Positions 51,767-60,127 of a stretch of DNA of 64,000 nucleotides are shown here, piece by piece; the first letter of the stretch is position 1, and the number at the start of each line of letters is the position of its first letter. The DNA lies in NCBI GenBank assembly GCA_016718565.1, contig JADKCZ010000005.1, positions 124,001 through 188,000 of the forward strand, read 5' to 3'. The stretch comes from Anaeromyxobacter sp. Its GTDB lineage: Bacteria > Myxococcota > Myxococcia > Myxococcales > Anaeromyxobacteraceae. The notes under the pieces were generated by a model. It was not told the DNA's origin. It made no database searches and was given only the letters and a program-made list of their open reading frames with translations. A program made the translations under genes and the position numbers.

Positions 51767-52075
51767 TCAGTTCCTGCGGACGTTCGGGTTCGGCATGGTC
51801 CGCAGCATGTCCTGGGTGCGGGCGCGGTCCTGGTCCGCCTTGTCCTTGGGCCGGCAGACCTGCTCCGGGATGTTCGAGCCGATGGGGCGCTCGTAGTAGC
51901 AGACCCAGTCGTCGCCCTTCTTCTTCTTGGCCTGGGCGGCCGGATCGGCGGCGACCGCGCCGTCGGCGGCAGCCACCTGGGGGGGCGGCGGGCGGGCGGG
52001 CGAGCCGGCGCCCGAGGTGGTGGCGCAGGCCGCCAGGACGGCCAGGGCGGCGAAGGCGACGAGGGCACGCAGCAT
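51767..52075 (-). CDS. Small lipoprotein
   Basis: A 102-residue lipoprotein with lipobox LAAC (Cys17) after a short hydrophobic signal. A Pro/Ala spacer is followed by KKKKGDDWVCYYERPIGSNI then PEQVCRPK, two Cys that probably form a disulfide, and a charged tail DQDRARTQDMLRT. Many proteobacteria encode short proteins with a similar 'C...PTGS.IP..VCR' pattern; their role is unknown. GGAGG precedes the ATG at 52075. It is divergent from the RNA methyltransferase gene, 166 nt away. Confidence 0.75.
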   Translation of the reverse strand: MLRALVAFAALAVLAACATTSGAGSPARPPPPQVAAADGAVAADPAAQAKKKKGDDWVCYYERPIGSNIPEQVCRPKDKADQDRARTQDMLRTMPNPNVRRN

Positions 52076-52241
52076 GACGACCTCCAGGTCGACGGCCGCG
52101 CCCCCGTCCACGACGGTGGACCGATCAGGCGCGGCGGTGAGGCCGAAAAGCGTAGCGCACTCCGGCCCGAAAGCCACGCCGCCCGGCGGCGCGCGGCCGG
52201 GCGGCCCCCGCCGGGGGCCACATCCCCTACAATCCCCCGGC

Positions 52242-53207
52242 GTGCCCCCACCCGAACGGATCTTCGCGGCCTGCGCCCCTGGGCTCGAGCCGGTGCTGAC
52301 GGCCGAGCTCACCGCGCTCGGCCTCGAGGCCCGTCCGCTCTCGGGCGGCGTGGAGGCCACCGGCGAGGCGGCCGCGGCGGTGGCCTGCCTCGGCTCGCGG
52401 GTGGCCGACGCGGTCCGGCTGCGCGCCTTCGACGGCCCGGTGGCCGACCTCGGCAGTGCCCGCGCCGAGGCGGCGGCGCGCTACGGCGCCGCGGCCGAGC
52501 TGCTGGTGCGGCGCGACGGCGGGCGGGCCACCCTGTCGGTGGAGGCGGCCGGCGCGCCGCTCTACAAGCGCGGCTGGCGCGCCCGCGTCGGCGCCGCCCC
52601 CCTGCGCGAGACGCTGGCGGCCGGCCTCCTGCTGGCCTGCGACTTCACCGGCGACCGGCCCTTCCTGGACCCCATGTGCGGCTCGGGCACCCTGGCCATC
52701 GAGGCGGCGCTGCTGGCGGGCCGCCGCGCCCCCGGGCTGGGCCGCACCTTCGCCTTCGAGGGCTTCCCCGGCCACGACCGGCGCGCCACCGAGCAGGTGC
52801 GCGCCCGCCTGGCCGCGCAGGCCCGGCCCATCACCTGCGCCATCCACGCCTCCGACCGGAACATGGGGGCGCTCCGGCTGGCCATGAAGAACGCCGCCGC
52901 CGCCGGCGTGGAGGCGGCCATCCGCTTCACCCGCGCCGACGCCGCCGAGGTGGAGCCGCCGCCCGGCGGGCCAGGGCTGTGCCTGGTGAACCCGCCCTAC
53001 GGGGTGCGCCTCGACGACGACGCCGCCGCGGCCTGGCGCGCGCTGGGCCTGCTGCGCCAGCGGCTGGGCGGGTGGGAGGTGGCCGCCATCGGGCCCGACC
53101 GCGGCTTCGAGCAGCTCCTCTCCGAGGCGCCCGCGGCGGCGCTGGAGGTCCAGAACGGCGGCATCCGCTGCCGCCTGCTCCGCTGGAGGTCCGCCGGTGC
53201 ACCCTGA
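52242..53207 (+). CDS. rRNA guanine-N2 methyltransferase (RlmL/K-type, short)
   Basis: A 321-residue methyltransferase of COG0116. ERIFAACAPGLEPVLTAEL is the start of the THUMP-type N-terminus. LYKRGWRARVGAAPLRETLA and FLDPMCGSGTLAIEAALLAG (SAM motif I) follow, with ASDRNMGALRLAMKNAAAAG and the NPPYGVR catalytic motif that places the target base. Typical members have about 370-400 residues, so the THUMP part here is shortened by ~60 residues. The GTG at 52242 is the start nearest the family N-terminus. The stop overlaps the next gene by 11 nt. Confidence 0.85.
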   Translation: MPPPERIFAACAPGLEPVLTAELTALGLEARPLSGGVEATGEAAAAVACLGSRVADAVRLRAFDGPVADLGSARAEAAARYGAAAELLVRRDGGRATLSVEAAGAPLYKRGWRARVGAAPLRETLAAGLLLACDFTGDRPFLDPMCGSGTLAIEAALLAGRRAPGLGRTFAFEGFPGHDRRATEQVRARLAAQARPITCAIHASDRNMGALRLAMKNAAAAGVEAAIRFTRADAAEVEPPPGGPGLCLVNPPYGVRLDDDAAAAWRALGLLRQRLGGWEVAAIGPDRGFEQLLSEAPAAALEVQNGGIRCRLLRWRSAGAP

Positions 53208-53841
53208 CGACCACCTCCCCCTGGCCCTGCTGGTGGTGGCCGCCGGCGCCACCGCGCTCTCCGGCGTCGGCCCCACCGACCGCGCCACCTGGCTCATGGA
53301 GGTGGCGCCCACGCTCGTGGCCCTGCCGCTGCTCCTCGGCACCTACCGGCGCCTCCGGCTCACCTCGCTGCTCTACGTGGCGCTCTGCGCCCACGCCTGC
53401 ATCCTGGCGCTGGGCGGCCACTACACCTACGCCGAGGTGCCGCTCGGCTTCTGGGTGCGCGACGCCTTCGGGCTGGCCCGCAACCACTACGACCGGCTCG
53501 GCCACCTGGCGCAGGGCTTCGTGCCGGCGCTGGTGGCGCGCGAGCTCCTGCTGCGCACCTCGCCGCTCCGGGCCGGGCGCTGGCTCTTCGCGCTGGTCAC
53601 CCTGAGCTGCCTCGGCATCTCCGCCTGCTACGAGCTCCTCGAGTGGTGGGCCGCGCTGGCGCTCGGCCAGGGGGCCGAGGCCTTCCTCGGCACCCAGGGC
53701 GACCCCTGGGACACCCAGTGGGACATGTTCCTGGCCGGCGTGGGGGCGGTGCTGGCGCAGGTGGCGCTGGCTGGCTGGCAGGACCGGCAGGTGGCGCGCC
53801 TGACCCGCTCGCCTGACCAGCGCTCGCCTGACCCTGGGTAG
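53197..53841 (+). CDS. YjdF-like membrane protein (DUF2238)
   Basis: A 214-residue membrane protein with about six TM segments. GGHYTYAEVPLGFWVRDAFG, then LARNHYDRLGHLAQGFVPAL and SACYELLEWWAALALG are the DUF2238 signatures shared with E. coli YjdF. The GTG at 53197 follows GGAGG inside the end of the preceding gene, so it is translationally coupled to it. The function is unknown. A short direct repeat (CGCTCGCCTGACC twice) ends the gene, encoding the RSPDQRSPDPG tail. Confidence 0.88.
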   Translation: MHPDDHLPLALLVVAAGATALSGVGPTDRATWLMEVAPTLVALPLLLGTYRRLRLTSLLYVALCAHACILALGGHYTYAEVPLGFWVRDAFGLARNHYDRLGHLAQGFVPALVARELLLRTSPLRAGRWLFALVTLSCLGISACYELLEWWAALALGQGAEAFLGTQGDPWDTQWDMFLAGVGAVLAQVALAGWQDRQVARLTRSPDQRSPDPG

Positions 53842-53878
53842 TCGCATTCGGCCGTGTTCCCGGGCGGTTGCCTGGTGC

Positions 53879-53903
53879 GGCCCAGCCTCCCCGGACCTGG
53901 GCC
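53879..53903 (+). terminator. Hairpin after YjdF-like gene
   Basis: GGCCCAG (53879-53885) pairs with CTGGGCC (53897-53903) around an 11-nt loop, 37 nt past the stop. No other signal is seen in the 176 nt up to the PAP2 gene. Confidence 0.4.
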
Positions 53904-54017
53904 CCCCAGCGTCACGGGCCGCGCCGGACCACCCCGCCCCGGCGGGCCTCCCCGTCACGCACTCGTCGCAGCGCCGCCCTCGCCGCGACACCGGCCCCTG
54001 CCAAGCTCGCGCTCGCG

Positions 54018-54620
54018 ATGGAAGCCCTCCGAGACCTGAGCCCGCTGCCCCGCCTGGACGCGGACGTGGCGGCCACCCCCGACGGCGACGACTCGCCTGC
54101 CGGCGACTGGTTCACGCGGCTCCTCGAGTGGGACGAGGCCACCCTCCTCGCGGCGCGCCGCTGGCGCACCCCGGGGCGGACCCTGGCCGCGCGCCTGCTC
54201 ACCCGGCTCGGGGACGCCTCGAGCTGGACGGTCATCGGGCTCGGCTTCTTCGCGACCTCCACCACCACCGGCACCACCCTCGGCCTCAGGCTGGCCGTCG
54301 GCGCCGGCCTGGGCACCCTGCTCTCGCAGGCGCTCAAGCGGACCCTCACCCGGACCCGCCCCGACCTCGCCATCGACGGCTTCGAGCCGCTGGCCCGCAA
54401 CCCCGATCGCTTCAGCTTCCCCTCCGGCCACACCACCGCCGCCTTCGCGGTGGCGGCCGCCTTCGCCGGCGCCCCCTTCGGCCTCGGGCCGGCGGCGCTG
54501 GCCCTGGCGCTCGGCATCGCCGCCTCGCGCGTCTACCTGGGCGCCCACTACCCGCTCGACGTGGCGGCCGGCGCCCTGCTCGGCACGCTCTCCGGGCTGG
54601 TGGCGCACCTGGTCGGCTGA
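54018..54620 (+). CDS. PAP2-family phosphatase
   Basis: A 200-residue membrane phosphatase of the PAP2 superfamily. All three motifs are present: KRTLTRTRP, PSGHT with the catalytic His, and SRVYLGAHYPLD with the nucleophile His. About four to five TM segments follow an N-terminal ~50-residue soluble part. Substrates of related enzymes are phosphatidic acid, PGP or undecaprenyl pyrophosphate. It is 3 nt ahead of the DUF47-like gene, and two lipid glycosyltransferase genes follow, so a lipid phosphate substrate is likely. Confidence 0.9.
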   Translation: MEALRDLSPLPRLDADVAATPDGDDSPAGDWFTRLLEWDEATLLAARRWRTPGRTLAARLLTRLGDASSWTVIGLGFFATSTTTGTTLGLRLAVGAGLGTLLSQALKRTLTRTRPDLAIDGFEPLARNPDRFSFPSGHTTAAFAVAAAFAGAPFGLGPAALALALGIAASRVYLGAHYPLDVAAGALLGTLSGLVAHLVG

Positions 54621-54623
54621 CCG

Positions 54624-56558
54624 GTGACCCGGCACCCCGACCTCGACGCCCACGGCGACGTGGGGGCCCTGCCCTTCCGCCTCACCGGCGCGGTGCGCCG
54701 CGCCCTGGCGGCGCACGCCCGGCTGGCCTTCGTGACCCGCCTGCTCCGGCACGCCGCCGCCCAGGCCGAGCAGCCGGCGCTCGACCCGCTGGACCTCTCG
54801 GCCGAGCGCGAGGCCGCCGGGCTGGACGACGCCACCCTCGACGACGTGGTGGCCGGCTGCCGCCTGGTCGACGGCGCCTTCCGCCTGCCGCAGGCGGCGC
54901 GCCTCCTCCGGCTCCTCATCGAGGCCGTGGAGGCGCTGGTGGTGCCGCTGGCCGTGGCCGACGCCGAGGGCCGGCGTGGCGGGGCCACCGCCTTCCACGA
55001 GCGGTCGCGCGCGCTGCTCGACTCCCTGCCGGCCCTGGAGGGCGACCTGGTCCCGGAGCGCTGGCTGGAGCTGCTCTCCGGCGACGGGCCCGAGGGGCTG
55101 CCCCGCCTGGCCGCCGACCTGCGCACCGCGCTCGAGGTGCTGCAGCGCTCGCTGGCCCAGGAGGACGTGGCCGGCGCCACCGCCTTCGGCCTGGAGGGCG
55201 AGGACCGGGGACACCTGGCGGCCTTCATGGCCGGGCTCAACCGGACCGCGCCGCTCAAGCTCGACCAGCCGGGCCTGGCCACCCTGGCCTCCCGGAGCGG
55301 CGGCGACCTCTTCGTGCAGGTGGAGGTGGTGCCGGACGAGCCGCACGTCCTCACCGTGCAGGTCGACGGGCTCACCTGCCACCTCGCCTACCTCGACCCG
55401 CACCTGCAGCGCGTCCGCTTCTTCCAGGGGCTGCTGGCCTCGCACGGGCTGGCCTGGACCGAGACCCGCGCCCGCGAGGCGCGCGGCGCCGACGGGCGGG
55501 AGACCCAGTACCACGCGGGCGCCCGGCTCACGCTGCCGGACGAGGCGGCCCTGGCCCGCTTCCTCGAGGCGCTGGGCAGCCGGCTGGTCTTCCTCATCGA
55601 CTGGAACCGGGCCCGCAAGCGGCTGCGCAGCTTCGTGGACGGCCCGGCCAGCCTGGACCTGCTGCGCTGGGCCGCCGACCAGGGCGTGGGCCACCGCGCC
55701 TTCCTGGCGCTGGGCGGCGAGCGGCTGGTCTACGAGGCCATCGAGGGGGCCTCCCCCACGCCGGTGCGCTACGGCCAGCGGCTCGACGAGCTGCTGGGGC
55801 GCGAGGCGGCGGTGGACTTCCTGCGCTTCGTCTTCCGGGCCGCCTCCGACGGGCTGCAGCGCGGCCGCTCCGAGCGGTTCATCCGCGACGAGATCCGGGC
55901 CGATCTGCTGGGCCGCTTCGAGACCCTGGAGCACGGGGTGCTGGCGCTGGCCTCCGAGCACGCCCTGCTGGTGGCCGAGTTGGCCGGCGCGGTGCGCGAC
56001 ACCCTGGCCTTCGAGGCCGGCGCCGATCCGGCCCTGGCGCGCCGCGCCGCCGACTGGGAGTCCCGCGCCGACGGGCTGGTGGAGCGGGTGCGCACCCTGG
56101 CGCGGCGCTCCCCCCGCGCCAAGCTCTACGCCCGCCTGCTCGGCGAGGCCGACGACGTGGCCGACGACCTCGAGGAGGCGGCCTTCCTGCTCACCCTGCC
56201 CCCGGCGCGCGCCGGCGGGCCGGCCCGCGACGCCCTGCGCCCCCTGGCGGCCCACCTGGTGGCCGGCGCCGCGGCCTGGAGCGAGTGCCTGCGCGCCTCG
56301 GCCCACGTCACCCGCGGCGGCGCGCGGGAGGACCTGCAGACCTTCCTGGAGGCGGTCGACCGGCTGGTGACCCTGGAGCACCAGACCGACGAGGCGGAGC
56401 GGGCGGTGACCGGCCTGCTCTTCGGCGAGGGCGTCGAGCCCCGCCAGCTGGTGCTCTTCCTCCGGGTCGGGCAGGCGCTGGAGCAGGCCGCCGACGCGCT
56501 GGCCCGCGGCGCCCTGCTGCTGCGCGACCACTTCCTCACCGAGGTGATGACGGGCTGA
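54624..56558 (+). CDS. Large protein with C-terminal DUF47/PhoU-like domain
   Basis: A 644-residue cytoplasmic protein. Residues ~430-640 are a helical domain like DUF47/PhoU (RRAADWESRADGLVERVRTL, EADDVADDLEEAAFLLTLPP, DRLVTLEHQTDEAERAVTG, QALEQAADALARGALLLRDH), the type that accompanies Pit phosphate transporters. The first ~430 residues have no recognised domain; a middle part (GLNRTAPLKLDQPGLATLAS, DLFVQVEVVPDEPHVLTV, HLAYLDPHLQRVRFFQGLL) is mixed alpha/beta. No Pit permease is next to it. The start is GTG at 54624, 3 nt after the PAP2 gene. Confidence 0.7.
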   Translation: MTRHPDLDAHGDVGALPFRLTGAVRRALAAHARLAFVTRLLRHAAAQAEQPALDPLDLSAEREAAGLDDATLDDVVAGCRLVDGAFRLPQAARLLRLLIEAVEALVVPLAVADAEGRRGGATAFHERSRALLDSLPALEGDLVPERWLELLSGDGPEGLPRLAADLRTALEVLQRSLAQEDVAGATAFGLEGEDRGHLAAFMAGLNRTAPLKLDQPGLATLASRSGGDLFVQVEVVPDEPHVLTVQVDGLTCHLAYLDPHLQRVRFFQGLLASHGLAWTETRAREARGADGRETQYHAGARLTLPDEAALARFLEALGSRLVFLIDWNRARKRLRSFVDGPASLDLLRWAADQGVGHRAFLALGGERLVYEAIEGASPTPVRYGQRLDELLGREAAVDFLRFVFRAASDGLQRGRSERFIRDEIRADLLGRFETLEHGVLALASEHALLVAELAGAVRDTLAFEAGADPALARRAADWESRADGLVERVRTLARRSPRAKLYARLLGEADDVADDLEEAAFLLTLPPARAGGPARDALRPLAAHLVAGAAAWSECLRASAHVTRGGAREDLQTFLEAVDRLVTLEHQTDEAERAVTGLLFGEGVEPRQLVLFLRVGQALEQAADALARGALLLRDHFLTEVMTG

Positions 56559-56650
56559 GGCCGGGCCGACCCGCCGGCCGCCCCGGCGAGTTCGCAGGAT
56601 CGTCGCACGCCGCACGCGGGATCGTCGCGCGGCCCGGGCAGCCTGGCGCC

Positions 56651-57838
56651 ATGGCCCACGCGCTCGCGCTCACCCTCCTCGCCGCCGCCGGCCTGGGGAC
56701 GGCCCTGCTGCTCCTGCAGCTGGCCGCCCTGCGCCGCCACTTCCGGATCCCCGCCGCGGCACCGCGCGGGCGGCCCGGCGTCTCGGTCCTCAAGCCCCTG
56801 TGCGGCGTGGACGACGACCTGGCGGCGAACCTGGAGTGCTTCGCGGCGCTCGACTGGCCCGACTACGAGGTGCTGCTGGGCGTGCGCGGCCCGGAGGACG
56901 CGGCCTGCCCGGTGGCGCGCCGGCTGGTGGCCCGCCACCCCGGGCGCTTCCGGCTGGTCTTCCAGCGCGGCGAGCCCGGGCAGAACCCCAAGGTGAACCA
57001 GCTCATCACGCTGGCGCGCGCGGCCCGCCACCCCATCCTGGTGGTCTCCGACTCCAACGTGCGGGTCGAGCCGGGCTACCTGGCCGAGATCGCCGCCTTG
57101 CTCGAGGACCCCGGCGTCGGGCTGGTCACCCACGCCATCGTGGGCGTGGGCGAGCGCCGCCTCGGCTCCCTCTTCGACGCCCTGCACCTGGCCGGCAGCG
57201 TGGCGCCGGGCGTGGTGGCGGCGCAGGCGCTGGCCGGCCAGGACATCGTGGTGGGCAAGTCGATGGCCTTCCGCCGCGAGGACCTGGCGGCGCTGGGCGG
57301 CTTCGAGGCGGCCAAGGACGTGCTGGCCGAGGACTTCGTGCTGGGGCGCCGGGTCTCGCAGGTGCTGGGCAAGCGGGTGGCGCTGGGCCACCGCCCCATC
57401 CAGAACGTCAGCGTGGGGCGCGGGGTGGGCGACTTCCTGGGCCGCTACGGCCGCTGGGCGGTGCTGCACCGCACCGTCACCGGGCGGCTGGTCCACCTCT
57501 CGCAGGCCTGCCTGAACCCGGTGCTGCTGGGCGCCGCGGCGGTGGCGGCCGATCCGGGGGCGGCCACCCTGCTGGCCTTCGGCGGGGTCTGCGCCGCCAA
57601 GATGGCCATCGACGGCGCCTGCGGCCGGGTGCTGCGGCCGGGCGGCTTCCGGCTGGGCCAGCTCGGGCTGGTGCCGGTCAAGGACCTGGTCTACGGGCTG
57701 GCCTGGGCGCGCGGCCTGGTCCGCAGCAGCGTCACCTGGCGGGGCACCCGCATCCGCGTCCGCGCCGGCACGCGCATCGAGGCGGCGGGCCTCGAGGCCG
57801 GGGCCGAGGCGCTCGACCCGGCGCCGCGCGCCTCATGA
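56651..57838 (+). CDS. GT21-type lipid glycosyltransferase (HpnI/ceramide glucosyltransferase-like)
   Basis: A 395-residue membrane glycosyltransferase of family GT21. TM1 (ALALTLLAAAGLGTALLLLQ) is followed by PGVSVLKPLCGVDDDL with the first Asp group, ILVVSDSNVRVEPGYL (D2), GKSMAFRREDLAALGGFEA and EDFVLGRRV (D3), and a (R/Q)xxRW motif as GRYGRW. The C-terminal part is hydrophobic. Members transfer sugars to ceramide or hopanoid-type lipids. Acceptor is not known here. The stop overlaps the next gene (ATGA), so the two glycosyltransferases are coupled. Confidence 0.85.
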   Translation: MAHALALTLLAAAGLGTALLLLQLAALRRHFRIPAAAPRGRPGVSVLKPLCGVDDDLAANLECFAALDWPDYEVLLGVRGPEDAACPVARRLVARHPGRFRLVFQRGEPGQNPKVNQLITLARAARHPILVVSDSNVRVEPGYLAEIAALLEDPGVGLVTHAIVGVGERRLGSLFDALHLAGSVAPGVVAAQALAGQDIVVGKSMAFRREDLAALGGFEAAKDVLAEDFVLGRRVSQVLGKRVALGHRPIQNVSVGRGVGDFLGRYGRWAVLHRTVTGRLVHLSQACLNPVLLGAAAVAADPGAATLLAFGGVCAAKMAIDGACGRVLRPGGFRLGQLGLVPVKDLVYGLAWARGLVRSSVTWRGTRIRVRAGTRIEAAGLEAGAEALDPAPRAS

Positions 57839-59169
57839 CCCACTGGCGCGCCCAGGCGGCGCCCCTGGTGGTGGCGGCCGAGATGGGCTACGGCCACCTC
57901 AGGGCGGCGCTCCCCCTGGCCGACGCGCTGGGCGTGCCGCTCCTCCTGGCGGACCGGGCGCCCCTGGCCGGGCCGCAGGAGCAGGCCCAGTGGGACCGGG
58001 TGCGCGGGGCCTACGAGCTCACCTCGCGCCTCTCCCAGCTGCCGCTGGCCGGCGGCCCGCTGCGGTGGGCGCTGGACCAGCTGACCGGCATCCCGGGCCG
58101 CTACGCCGAGGCCGACCTGACCGGCCCCACCGGCGGCCTGCGGCTGGTGGAGCGGCTGGCCCGGCGCGGCCTGGGCGACGGCCTGGTGACCGCGCTGCGC
58201 GAGAGCGGGCGGCCGCTCCTCACCACCTTCTACGTGCCGGCCCTGGTGGCCGACCGCGCCGGGCTGGAGAGCGACCTGTGGTGCGTGGTCACCGACACCG
58301 ACGCCAACCGGGTCTGGGCGCCCGTCGACGCCGCGGCCACCCGGCTGCGCTACCTGGTGCCCACGCCGGACGTGGGCCGCCGGCTGCGGCAGTTCGGCGT
58401 GCCGCCCGACCGCATCCACTTCACCGGCTTCCCCCTGCCCCACGAGCTGGTGGGGGGCCCGTCCTACCCGGCGCTGCGCCGCAACCTGGCCGGGCGGCTG
58501 GTGCGGCTCGACCCGCACCGGGCCTTCCGCCGCGAGGTGGGCGACGACGTGGCCGCCTTCCTGGGGCCGCTCCCGGCCGCGGAGGAGGGCCGGCCCCCGC
58601 TGCTCACCTTCGCGGTGGGCGGCGCCGGCGCCCAGGCCGAGCTGGCCAGGCGGTTCCTGCCGTCGCTGCGCCCGGCGGTGGTGGAGGGGCGGCTCCGGCT
58701 GGCCCTGGTGGCCGGGGTGCGCGGGCCGGCGCGCGACGCGCTGCTCGAGGCGGTGGACCACGCGCGGCTGGGCGCCGCGGTGGGCTTCGGGATCGAGCTG
58801 CTGCACGACCCCGACCTGGCCACCTACGTGCGCCGCATGAACGAGCTGCTGGCCCGCACCGACGTGCTCTGGACCAAGCCGAGCGAGCTCACCTTCTACG
58901 CCGCCCTCGGCCTGCCCATCGTCTGCGCCCCGCCGGTGGGCGTGCACGAGCGGCGCAACCGGCGCTGGGTGCGGGAGAGCGGCGCCGGGTTCAAGCAGCG
59001 CGCCCCGGAGCGGGCCGGGGCCTGGCTGCTCGACCTGGTGGCCGAGGGGCAGCTGGCCGCGGCCGCCTGGTCGGGCTACGTCCGCCTGCCCAAGGGCGGG
59101 CTCTACCGCATCCTGGAGACGGTGCGCGGGCGCGCCGAGGCGGGGGAGGCGGCCCGCGCCCTGGGGTGA
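57835..59169 (+). CDS. MurG/MGDG-synthase-like glycosyltransferase
   Basis: A 444-residue GT-B-type protein. The N-terminus PLVVAAEMGYGHLRAALPLA has the G-x-G-H motif of monogalactosyl-diacylglycerol synthases. VVTDTDANRVWAPVD lies in the cleft region. The C-terminal nucleotide-sugar site is TFAVGGAGAQAELARRF ... TKPSELTFYAALGLPIVCAP. It has no TM segment and probably works at the inner membrane face on a lipid acceptor. It follows the GT21 gene by ATGA overlap, and the pair with PAP2 suggests glycolipid synthesis. Confidence 0.75.
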   Translation: MTHWRAQAAPLVVAAEMGYGHLRAALPLADALGVPLLLADRAPLAGPQEQAQWDRVRGAYELTSRLSQLPLAGGPLRWALDQLTGIPGRYAEADLTGPTGGLRLVERLARRGLGDGLVTALRESGRPLLTTFYVPALVADRAGLESDLWCVVTDTDANRVWAPVDAAATRLRYLVPTPDVGRRLRQFGVPPDRIHFTGFPLPHELVGGPSYPALRRNLAGRLVRLDPHRAFRREVGDDVAAFLGPLPAAEEGRPPLLTFAVGGAGAQAELARRFLPSLRPAVVEGRLRLALVAGVRGPARDALLEAVDHARLGAAVGFGIELLHDPDLATYVRRMNELLARTDVLWTKPSELTFYAALGLPIVCAPPVGVHERRNRRWVRESGAGFKQRAPERAGAWLLDLVAEGQLAAAAWSGYVRLPKGGLYRILETVRGRAEAGEAARALG

Positions 59170-59182
59170 GCGGCGCCGGCCC

Positions 59183-60127
59183 TCACCCCCGCGCCAGCGC
59201 CGCCAGCGCCAGCCCCTCGAAGAGCAGGTGGGCCGCCAGGTGGCAGGTCAGGTCGGCGTGGTCCAGCGCCGGGCAGACCTCCACCAGATCCATGCCGACC
59301 AGCCGCACCCCGGCCAGGCCGCGCAGGAGCGCCAGCAGCTCGCGCGAGGTGAGCCCGCCGGGCACCGGGGTGCCGGTGCCCGGGGCGAAGGCCGGATCGA
59401 GGACGTCCACGTCGAGCGACAGGTAGAGCGGCCGGTCGCCCACCGCCTGCCGCACGGCCCGCGCCACCGCGTCGGCGCCCGCGGCCGCCAGCTGGTCCGG
59501 CGTCACCAGGCTGGCGCCGTGCTCGGCGCCGAGGTCGCCGTCGCCGGCCGTGCCCCAGGGGCCGCGGATCCCCACCTGGTGCAGCTGCCCGGGCAGGACC
59601 AGCCCCTCCTCGACGGCGTGGCGGAAGGGGGTGCCGTGGTGGAAGGCCTCGCCCCAGACCTCCGGGCCGCTGGTGTCGAGGTGGGCGTCGAGGTGCAGCA
59701 CCGCCACCGGCCCGTGGCGGCGCGCCACCGCCCGCAGCGCCGGCAGCGCGATGGAGTGGTCGCCGCCCACCAGGAAGGGCACCGCGCCGGCGCCCACCAC
59801 CCGCGCCACCTCGGCCTCGACGCGGGCGCGCACCGCCGCCCCGTCGAAGGGCGGGAAGACCACGTTGCCGCCGTCCACCGCGGCCAGCCGCTCGAAGACC
59901 ATCAGCTGGTGCAGCGGGTGCCAGCCCTGCACGAAGGCGCTGACCCGCCGGACGTGGAAGGGGGCGAAGCGGGCCCCGGGCGAGGCGGTGGTGCCGCCGT
60001 CGTAGGGCACGCCGAGCAGCACCGCGCCGGTGCCCTCCGGCAGGGGCGCCGGGCGGGCCACCGCCGGCAGGCGGAAGAACGGGACCTGGCCGTGGGCCAG
60101 GTACTCCAGGGCCGCCTGCTGGCTCAC
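59183..60127 (-). CDS. Ureohydrolase family protein (agmatinase/arginase-like)
   Basis: A 314-residue manganese ureohydrolase. Metal-site motifs are intact: FLVGGDHSIALPAL, VLHLDAHLDTSGPEVWGEAF (Asp-x-His-x-Asp), HHGTPFRHAV and LSLDVDVLDPAFAPGTGTP. It is closest in pattern to agmatinase or guanidino-acid hydrolases, which release urea from agmatine, arginine or related compounds. Substrate specificity cannot be settled from the motifs. The ATG at 60127 overlaps the stop of the PlsC-like gene by ATGA. It converges on the glycosyltransferase gene. Confidence 0.88.
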   Translation of the reverse strand: MSQQAALEYLAHGQVPFFRLPAVARPAPLPEGTGAVLLGVPYDGGTTASPGARFAPFHVRRVSAFVQGWHPLHQLMVFERLAAVDGGNVVFPPFDGAAVRARVEAEVARVVGAGAVPFLVGGDHSIALPALRAVARRHGPVAVLHLDAHLDTSGPEVWGEAFHHGTPFRHAVEEGLVLPGQLHQVGIRGPWGTAGDGDLGAEHGASLVTPDQLAAAGADAVARAVRQAVGDRPLYLSLDVDVLDPAFAPGTGTPVPGGLTSRELLALLRGLAGVRLVGMDLVEVCPALDHADLTCHLAAHLLFEGLALAALARG

